Assembly: GCF_900182655.1 (NCBI RefSeq)
Contig: NZ_FXTC01000010.1
Coordinates: 62,001-126,000, forward strand
Source of the DNA: Chryseobacterium rhizoplanae
GTDB taxonomy: Bacteria; Bacteroidota; Bacteroidia; Flavobacteriales; Weeksellaceae
DNA: 64,000 bases
Reading direction: 5' to 3'
In this document: positions 58,828-64,000 of the stretch, piece after piece
Layout of the letters: every line of letters begins with the position of its first letter
Numbering within the stretch: the stretch's first letter is position 1
Position numbers and translations under genes: made by a program
Notes under the pieces: generated by a model
What the model was told of the DNA's origin: nothing
The model's database searches: none
What the model saw: the letters and a program-made list of their open reading frames with translations, nothing else

Positions 58828-60387
58828 TTAATTAGAGAATTCTATTAATTCTTCTTTTTTGGCATTGTAGATTTTGTATTCTAAATATTTAAAAGAATCT
58901 CTTGGAACAATGGTTACCCATTTTTTGTATTTGATAAACCATTTCATTTGGATGCTTTTGATGCCTTTGGTAAGGTAGGCCTCCACAAAGGGGTGTACAT
59001 GCAGGTAGATTTTTCCTTTTTCTTTCTGCAGGATGGTTCTTAAGGTTTCACCCATTTTTTCCACGATAACAATAGGAGCTACAATTTCTCCGTCTTTGTT
59101 CGGGTTTTCTTCTTTGGTGTCGATCTGTTTTTCCGGACGGTTTCTTTGTCTGGTAATCTGGATCAGTCCAAATTTACTTGGAGGAAGTATTTTGTGGCGA
59201 GCTTTGTCGCGCTTCATTTCCTCTTTGAGATGCTCGTAAAGATCTCTTCTGTGATCAGAATTCGGCATGTCTATGAAATCGATTACAATGATACCTCCCA
59301 TATCGCGGAGGCGAAGTTGTCTTGCGATCTCAGTAGCAGCCATTTTGTTCACTTTCAGTGCATGTTCTTTGTTGACAGCGGCTCCGGTAGTAATATTGTT
59401 GCCGGAGTTGACGTCAACGACGTGAAGTGCTTCTGTGTGTTCAATAACAAGATAAGCGCCTTTGGAACTTGGAATGTTAACGTGTTTTCCGAAGCTCTGT
59501 TTAAGCTGTTTTTCAACATTGTAATATTCCAGAAGAGGAATATGGGAATCATAAAACTGGACAATATTTTTCTTTTCAGGTGCAATTACTTCCACGTAAT
59601 TTGTCATTTCGTTCACCATTTGCTCATCATCGCAGATGATATTCACGAAATCCTGATTAAAATTGTCTCTTAAAATAGCTGAAGCTTTGTCTTCTTCGCT
59701 TAAAACTTTGGATGGAACTTTATTTCTCTGGATATTTTTAAAAGTGCTTTCCCATTTCTGAACCAGCTGGTTCATGTCATTATGAAGATCTGCTACTTTT
59801 TTTCCTTCGGCCACTGTTCTGATGATAACCCCGAAACCTTCAGGCTTGATGCTGTCGATAAGGGTTCTCAATCTTTCCTTTTCTTCGAAGCTTCGGATCT
59901 TTTTAGAAATAGAAACTTTATTGTCGAAAGGGATCAGAACCAGAAAACGTCCTGTCAGAGAGATTTGGGTAGATATTCTTGGGCCTTTTGTAGAAATAGG
60001 CTCCTTAGTGATTTGCAGCAGAACGATATCGTCTTTGGCGATCACTTTATCTACCGTTCCATTTTTGTCTATTTCGGGTTGTATCTCGAAATTCTTTAAG
60101 CTTGAAGTGCTTTGTTTTTTAGAAATAGTATCTTTTAAAAACTTTCTATATGTAAGATACTGAGGTCCCAGATCCTGGTAATGCAGAAATGCATCTTTAT
60201 CATATCCGATATTCACGAATGCTGCATTCAGATTGGGTGCCAGTTTTTTTACTTTTCCTATAAACAGATCTCCAACTATAAAATCGCTTTTGTCCTCTTG
60301 CTCATGAAGTTCACATAGTCTTCCGTCTTCCAGTAATGCAATCTTTGTAAGATCATCTTCATGCGAAACTATTAGTTCTTTCTTCAT
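58828..60387 (-). CDS. rng: Ribonuclease G/E family endoribonuclease
   Basis: 519 residues. The S1-like domain near the N-terminus contains VGDLFIGKVKKLAPNLNAAFVNIGYDKDAFLHYQDLG. The catalytic DNase I-like core holds HVVDVNSGN and IIVIDFIDM, supplying the two metal-binding Asp residues. The linker LRLRDMGG and the RNA-binding KFGLIQITRQRNR block follow. The Zn-link CPxCxG of RNase E is absent, as in many RNase G-like forms. It processes rRNA and degrades mRNA. It is downstream of the 29-residue basic protein gene but separated by a terminator. Confidence 0.93.
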   Translation of the reverse strand: MKKELIVSHEDDLTKIALLEDGRLCELHEQEDKSDFIVGDLFIGKVKKLAPNLNAAFVNIGYDKDAFLHYQDLGPQYLTYRKFLKDTISKKQSTSSLKNFEIQPEIDKNGTVDKVIAKDDIVLLQITKEPISTKGPRISTQISLTGRFLVLIPFDNKVSISKKIRSFEEKERLRTLIDSIKPEGFGVIIRTVAEGKKVADLHNDMNQLVQKWESTFKNIQRNKVPSKVLSEEDKASAILRDNFNQDFVNIICDDEQMVNEMTNYVEVIAPEKKNIVQFYDSHIPLLEYYNVEKQLKQSFGKHVNIPSSKGAYLVIEHTEALHVVDVNSGNNITTGAAVNKEHALKVNKMAATEIARQLRLRDMGGIIVIDFIDMPNSDHRRDLYEHLKEEMKRDKARHKILPPSKFGLIQITRQRNRPEKQIDTKEENPNKDGEIVAPIVIVEKMGETLRTILQKEKGKIYLHVHPFVEAYLTKGIKSIQMKWFIKYKKWVTIVPRDSFKYLEYKIYNAKKEELIEFSN

Positions 60388-60544
60388 TTTTTAATAAGAT
60401 AAAATTGTTAAGATTATAGGAATGGGATGTTTTTCTGATTAATTCATCTATTAAATATAAGGATTTTGGATGAAAACCATTATATGTTTATTAAAATAAT
60501 ATTTGAAACCATCCGTTTTCCGCGGAATCTTATAGTTGCAAACA

Positions 60545-60592
60545 AAAATATAGTTAGTGAACTTTAAGAATTTAAATCCACCAACTATATTA
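60545..60592 (-). terminator. Intrinsic terminator of the small basic protein gene
   Basis: Arms ATATAGTTGGTG and CACTAACTATAT (one mismatch) enclose a 19-base loop, followed on the minus strand by TTTTTGTTT, 29 bases after the small gene's stop. Confidence 0.65.
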
Positions 60593-60620
60593 TTATATTG
60601 TAAATCTCGAAAAGAGGAGA

Positions 60621-60710
60621 TTATTTTTTCTTATGTCTGTTTGCTCTTCTTCTTTTCTTTCTTTTGTGAGTCGCAACCTTGTGTCTTTTTCTTTTCTTTC
60701 CGCTTGGCAT
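60621..60710 (-). CDS. 29-residue highly basic protein, probably ribosome-associated
   Basis: ATG at 60710, TAA at 60621-60623. The protein begins MPSGKKRKRHKVATHKRK and continues through RRRANRH to KKK at the end. About 20 of 29 residues are Lys, Arg or His and there is no acidic residue. Composition and size match very small ribosomal proteins. I recall near-identical short proteins as conserved in Flavobacteriia and suspect a Bacteroidota-specific ribosomal subunit protein, but the name is not certain. It sits between HU and RNase G on the same strand and has its own terminator. It is too short for most gene callers. Confidence 0.8.
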   Translation of the reverse strand: MPSGKKRKRHKVATHKRKKRRRANRHKKK

Positions 60711-60753
60711 AATTTTAATTTTTTAGTAACTAGTTAATATTCAGTTAATGTTC

Positions 60754-61044
60754 TTATTTTACTGCAACTTTAGTTTTTACTTTCTCAACAAAAGATTTTG
60801 AAGGTTTGAAAGCAGGAATGTTATGAGCAGGAATCTCAATTGCAGTGTTTTTAGAAATATTTCTTCCTGTTTTAGCAGCTCTTGTTTTAATGATAAAAGA
60901 TCCAAAACCTCTTAGATAAACGTTATCCCCATTATACATAGAAGTTCTGATCTCCTGCATAAAAGCTTCTACAACTTTCTGTGTTTCATTCTTTTCTGTT
61001 CCCAACTTATTTGAGATGGTGTTTACCAATTCTGCCTTTGTCAT
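60754..61044 (-). CDS. HU/IHF-type nucleoid DNA-binding protein
   Basis: 96 residues, the HU length. Family blocks are MTKAELVNTISNKLGTEKNETQKVVEAFM, VYLRGFGSFIIKTRAAKTGRN with the DNA-arm start, and IEIPAHNIPAFKPSKSF with the intercalating proline region. It bends and compacts DNA. It has its own promoter at 61076-61108 and lies 43 bases upstream of the small basic protein gene, which it may co-express. Confidence 0.95.
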   Translation of the reverse strand: MTKAELVNTISNKLGTEKNETQKVVEAFMQEIRTSMYNGDNVYLRGFGSFIIKTRAAKTGRNISKNTAIEIPAHNIPAFKPSKSFVEKVKTKVAVK

Positions 61045-61075
61045 TTCCTTATTTTAATTTTAAATTTTAGGTGTG

Positions 61076-61108
61076 CAAATTTAGTTAAAAAAATTGAATA
61101 CTAGCAAA
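61076..61108 (-). promoter_or_regulatory. Promoter of the HU gene
   Basis: On the minus strand TAAATTTG (61083-61076) and TTTG (61108-61105) with a 21-base spacer. The ATG is 31 bases downstream. The rest of the 61045-61362 gap holds only AT-rich sequence; I saw no gene in it. Confidence 0.65.
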
Positions 61109-61362
61109 TTAGTGGCAAAATATTTTTATTCAAATCGTTGAGCTTTTTATGTATATGCTATATTAAGGCAGGGTAGCAATAATTTAACAATAAAATAATC
61201 TAACGGTATAAAGGTACAAAAAAATTAATGAACAAAATTTAATAAACGGCGGTAGCGATAGCTTTGGCAGGGTTTTCTTACTTATATTAAGCATTTATAA
61301 ACCCTCCTCAGCTTCCACCAGTTAGCCGGAATTTTAAATTTTCAAATCTGAAATCAGAATTT

Positions 61363-62034
61363 TTATAAACTGGAATTGTAATAGCCGTTTTCTACACAGA
61401 AACGGATAAGGTGGAGCTTGGTTTTCAGTCCCAGTTTTTCTGTAAGCCGGTTAATGTAAGTGTCAATAGTTCTTGTGCTCAGGTTAAGTTTTTCTGCAAT
61501 TTCTTTATTGCTGAATCCCTCATAGCAAAATCTCATCAGCTGTATTTCGGCTGGAGAAAGTTCTTCCTGACCTTTTTTCTGCCTGTCCATATATTCCTGT
61601 ACTGCAAGTGGCTGCTGCTCCCATTCCTTGGAATAGGTCTGGTAGTCAAAGTCTTCAGAAGTGATGCTTCCCTTGATGATATCTTTTATAATGGTGCTTT
61701 TTTTCTGACAGTAATAGGTATTAGGAATTTTTGAAAGAATTTCAGCCATATCTTCCTGATAAGTGCCGGAATAAGTGATAATAGGTGTTTCCGTATTGTT
61801 TTTCCGGATGTATTTAATCGCTTCAATTCCGCTTAAAACGGGCATAAATAACTCAATGATGAACACATCCTCCTGCCTTCTGTAGATTCTGTTTACCAGC
61901 TCGTGCCCATTGTTACAGTCATTCAGAAGCATATAGAAAGGATTCTCCATGAGTGTTTTGATCATTATTTTTTTAAAATAAAAATCACTGTCAGCAATAG
62001 AAAAACGTACGGTATTAGATAATATTTTACTCAT
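61363..62034 (-). CDS. LuxR-type response regulator with Glu at the phospho-acceptor site
   Basis: 223 residues. The receiver domain keeps the acidic pocket (FSIADSD) and the switch Lys (CQKKS), but the phospho-acceptor position in DVFIIELFMPVLSG is E61 rather than Asp. A Glu there often mimics the phosphorylated state. The LuxR HTH (about 155-215) reads LSPAEIQLMRFCYEGFSNKEIAEKLNLSTRTIDTYINRLTEKLG. It is divergent from the probable type VI secretion genes that begin at 62214 and may control them. No histidine kinase is adjacent. Confidence 0.88.
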   Translation of the reverse strand: MSKILSNTVRFSIADSDFYFKKIMIKTLMENPFYMLLNDCNNGHELVNRIYRRQEDVFIIELFMPVLSGIEAIKYIRKNNTETPIITYSGTYQEDMAEILSKIPNTYYCQKKSTIIKDIIKGSITSEDFDYQTYSKEWEQQPLAVQEYMDRQKKGQEELSPAEIQLMRFCYEGFSNKEIAEKLNLSTRTIDTYINRLTEKLGLKTKLHLIRFCVENGYYNSSL

Positions 62035-62213
62035 TCTTAATATCGATTTGGCGAATGATATTTAAAATTTAGAGGTCTAATTTATGAAAAACTTATCAAA
62101 GTGGAAATTAATATTAATTTAATCAGGGTTTTCACGAAACAGGTTTGGGGAAATTACGTATTGTGCATAAAAATTTTTTTTTATATTTTCACAGGCCAAA
62201 CAAATCGCAAATT

Positions 62214-62750
62214 ATGTCTTCTAACAGGGAAAAAAAATTAAACAAATCTGACGTCAGAATAGGCATTTGGAAGTTTATTCTGTCTTTTGTCGTTTTGTCG
62301 GTTGTAACTTTTGCGTGCTTATTTCTCTTCTTTAAGAGTTATGACATACAACGTGAAGGAATCAGCCGGGAAGCTGAAGCCTATAAAGAACTGATGCTTC
62401 GAAGCGACGTGCTGAAAGATCACATTGATGAAATTTATGACAAAATGAACCAGCTTAGTATTAATAAGGTGGAAAATGATGTGTTCCTCAGAACCAGCAT
62501 TATGGATAACGTGAGAGACGCCAAAAATATTATGGGCAAAGACAGTGCACAGAGCTTTAAGCACTATGCTATATTGATGAAGCAGATAGTACCTATGATG
62601 ACTTTAAAGGCTAAGATCATTGAAGTGGAATATAAGAAGAAAACCGTTTTAAGAGATCTGGATGAATGTATGGGTAAAATAAAAGTAACCAATAACGAGC
62701 TTAGAAAAGACCCTACAAGAAATTTCACAGGAAGTAAAAGAAGAAGATAA
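62214..62750 (+). CDS. Probable type VI secretion subtype iii membrane protein (TssO-like)
   Basis: 178 residues from the ATG at 62214 (MSSNREKKLNKSDV); an upstream in-frame start at 62145 would put extra residues before it. One membrane span lies at about 22-43 (FILSFVVLSVVTFACLFLF) near the N-terminus. A long periplasmic helical, probably coiled-coil region follows, then a basic tail KRRR. Bacteroidota T6SS lacks TssJLM and instead has TssN-TssR, of which TssO is a small protein of this topology. The assignment rests on topology and neighbours. Confidence 0.65.
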   Translation: MSSNREKKLNKSDVRIGIWKFILSFVVLSVVTFACLFLFFKSYDIQREGISREAEAYKELMLRSDVLKDHIDEIYDKMNQLSINKVENDVFLRTSIMDNVRDAKNIMGKDSAQSFKHYAILMKQIVPMMTLKAKIIEVEYKKKTVLRDLDECMGKIKVTNNELRKDPTRNFTGSKRRR

Positions 62751-62761
62751 AAAGAAAAGAT

Positions 62762-63286
62762 ATGCAAGGACAAATCACATTATCGAAGAAAGAAAGGCAT
62801 TATCAGTTTTTTTATTTAATACTGATGCTTGTGACTGCTATGTTATTTTTAGGAGTGATATTTTTAAAAGGATTTGTATCTCCGTTTTCTGATGAAGATG
62901 TGAGAGGAATTCAGAATCTTGAACAGAAAGCTGAATTTGAGCATCATCAAAAAATCGTTATCCCAATCATGGACAGTACTTATACCATGATCACAAAACT
63001 TACTGATGACGGCCCGCAGCCTTTTGTAGAAAATAATATTCAGTTGGGGGTTAACGATCTTAACAGTTATTTCGGCAGTACTGATGTTGTTGATATCAGA
63101 AAAGATGCTTATCCTCAGATTGCAAAATTCTATAAAATGTACTTTGATGACAAAAAAGTGATTTCAACTACTTCAGAAGATATTAAAGTTTTTCAAAAGC
63201 AGGTGGATGAGTGCAGAATCGGATTTAAGGACAAGCAAAATAAGCTTTATCAGCGTGAGCAGGACCTGAAAGCAAGAGTACAATAA
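62762..63286 (+). CDS. Probable type VI secretion subtype iii membrane protein
   Basis: 174 residues. Cytosolic N-terminus, one membrane span at about 16-37 (FFYLILMLVTAMLFLGVIFL), then a periplasmic helical domain with DEDVRGIQNLEQKAEFEHHQK and a C-terminal coiled coil (VFQKQVDECRIGFKDKQNK). Size and topology mirror the preceding protein, so the two may be distant paralogues (TssO/TssP-type). It starts 11 bases after that gene, so the two are co-transcribed. Confidence 0.6.
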   Translation: MQGQITLSKKERHYQFFYLILMLVTAMLFLGVIFLKGFVSPFSDEDVRGIQNLEQKAEFEHHQKIVIPIMDSTYTMITKLTDDGPQPFVENNIQLGVNDLNSYFGSTDVVDIRKDAYPQIAKFYKMYFDDKKVISTTSEDIKVFQKQVDECRIGFKDKQNKLYQREQDLKARVQ

Positions 63287-63334
63287 GTAATAAATACTAG
63301 GAACTTTATATAAAACACATCACAATTATTAACT

Positions 63335-64000
63335 ATGAATTATTTTCAAAAGAACAAGAAAAACATTATTATCGGTGTTGTTGCAACTTTGCTCATCGCA
63401 GCATTAGTTGCTCTATGGCTGCAGAAAAAAGTTATCCATTCAGCCGATGATATTGTTGGGGTGGTTTATCCGTCTTCACTGGCGGTAGGAGACACGCTAT
63501 TATTCGAAGATAAAACCCAGTTTGCGAAAACCAAAAGATGGAATTTCGGAGACGGTACAACTTCAGATAAAAACAGCGGGATTCACTTCTATAATAAACC
63601 GGGGTACTATCAGGTGAGTTTGATCGTTGACAATAAGTATACGAAATCTTTCCCTGTAATGGTAAGCGCAAGAAGCGTTCAGAAAGCAAAAGATACCGCA
63701 AAATCAGCAACTACTATCGAAGCAGTAGCTCAGGCTATGCAAAATGAAAGCGTATCTTTCCGTGCCATTTCTGATGCAAAAGTGTTTGCATGGAAATTCG
63801 GAGAAACAGGAAATACAGATTCTAAAGATAAATTTACAATCTATTCTTATAAAAAACCCGGAGATTATGTGGTAACGCTATACACTGAAGAAAGTCAGGA
63901 GCCTATTTACCACCATATTAAAATCCTTCCGGCTTATGATGCACTTGCAGAAGAGGAAGTTTCAGTAGAAGATTCTTACGCAAGAGTAGATAATGATTTC
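63335..64000 (+). CDS. PKD-domain membrane protein, probable type VI secretion component (3' end outside window)
   Basis: 222 codons are visible from the ATG at 63335 to the window end, without a stop. One N-terminal span lies at about 10-29 (IIIGVVATLLIAALVALWL). Two PKD-like domains follow: the first with KRWNFGDGTTSDKNSG (about 68-83), the second with FAWKFGETGNTDSK (about 150-163), each followed by a YxxPGxYxVxL strand. PKD-domain proteins with one span belong to the Bacteroidota T6SS-iii membrane cluster. It starts 48 bases after the previous gene in the same operon. Confidence 0.7.
   Translation, partial: MNYFQKNKKNIIIGVVATLLIAALVALWLQKKVIHSADDIVGVVYPSSLAVGDTLLFEDKTQFAKTKRWNFGDGTTSDKNSGIHFYNKPGYYQVSLIVDNKYTKSFPVMVSARSVQKAKDTAKSATTIEAVAQAMQNESVSFRAISDAKVFAWKFGETGNTDSKDKFTIYSYKKPGDYVVTLYTEESQEPIYHHIKILPAYDALAEEEVSVEDSYARVDNDF

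Noticed and set aside
1..64000. tRNA, rRNA or transposase genes
   Set aside because: None was seen in intergenic regions on either strand; the gaps hold repeats, promoters, terminators or plain AT-rich sequence.

Overview
The window looks like a chromosomal segment of a Bacteroidota bacterium of the Flavobacteriia, most likely Chryseobacterium or a close Weeksellaceae relative. The DNA is AT-rich and start codons lack Shine-Dalgarno sequences. Many genes are preceded by the Bacteroidota promoter pattern (a -33 TTTG/TTG and a -7 TAnnTTTG). Content typical of the group includes TonB-dependent receptors without proteobacterial partners, a paired periplasmic M16 peptidase, a Bacteroidota-type curli locus and proteins resembling the Bacteroidota type VI secretion subtype. 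No rRNA, tRNA, CRISPR array, transposase or prophage was seen.

Layout: 0-14.9 kb holds the end of a glycosyltransferase, secG, an M16 peptidase pair, a UvrD/PcrA helicase flanked by hairpin repeats, a large TonB-dependent receptor, cstA, an esterase and a DUF3037/HipA-like kinase pair. 15-26.4 kb is mainly tyrosine catabolism on the minus strand: hppD, fahA, a flavin reductase and hmgA, together with two CoA-transferases. A 0.48-kb GxxExxY cassette bounded by inverted repeats sits between fahA and the flavin reductase. 26.5-29.0 kb is a TonB receptor plus thioredoxin operon under a 28-bp palindrome. 29.0-31.4 kb is a cupin/oxidoreductase/HxlR module bracketed by two copies of a dispersed repeat. 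31.5-34.4 kb is a glycine-betaine-type ABC transporter. 34.9-44.9 kb is a run of redox and stress genes: DUF1304, a Crp-type regulator, a frameshifted DoxX, an AhpD-like protein, a cyclase, an aldo/keto reductase, a DJ-1 protein, a monooxygenase, an epimerase, an MdaB-like quinone reductase, a phosphoesterase, a LysR regulator and two GNATs. 45-51.3 kb has an aldo/keto reductase, a nitronate monooxygenase, the Mpl-like ligase, an acyltransferase and a Nudix hydrolase.

The most interesting region is 51.3-58.0 kb, a complete curli-type functional amyloid locus. It encodes a 22-unit curlin, a small CsgB-like protein, a CsgE protein with an extra CsgH-like N-terminal domain, CsgF, a CsgG with an added C-terminal beta-barrel, and a 503-residue beta-propeller lipoprotein with no proteobacterial equivalent. 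It is faced by a LuxR-type regulator whose receiver domain lacks the phospho-acceptor Asp, as expected of a CsgD analogue. After OsmC, RNase G, an easily missed 29-residue basic protein and HU, the window ends in what looks like a type VI secretion subtype iii cluster: two single-span membrane proteins and a PKD-domain protein. This cluster diverges from a response regulator carrying Glu in place of the receiver Asp.

Small hairpin or terminal-inverted-repeat elements are scattered between operons throughout, as are two heptanucleotide tandem arrays. All functional statements come from reading motifs and remembered family features; no database search was run.
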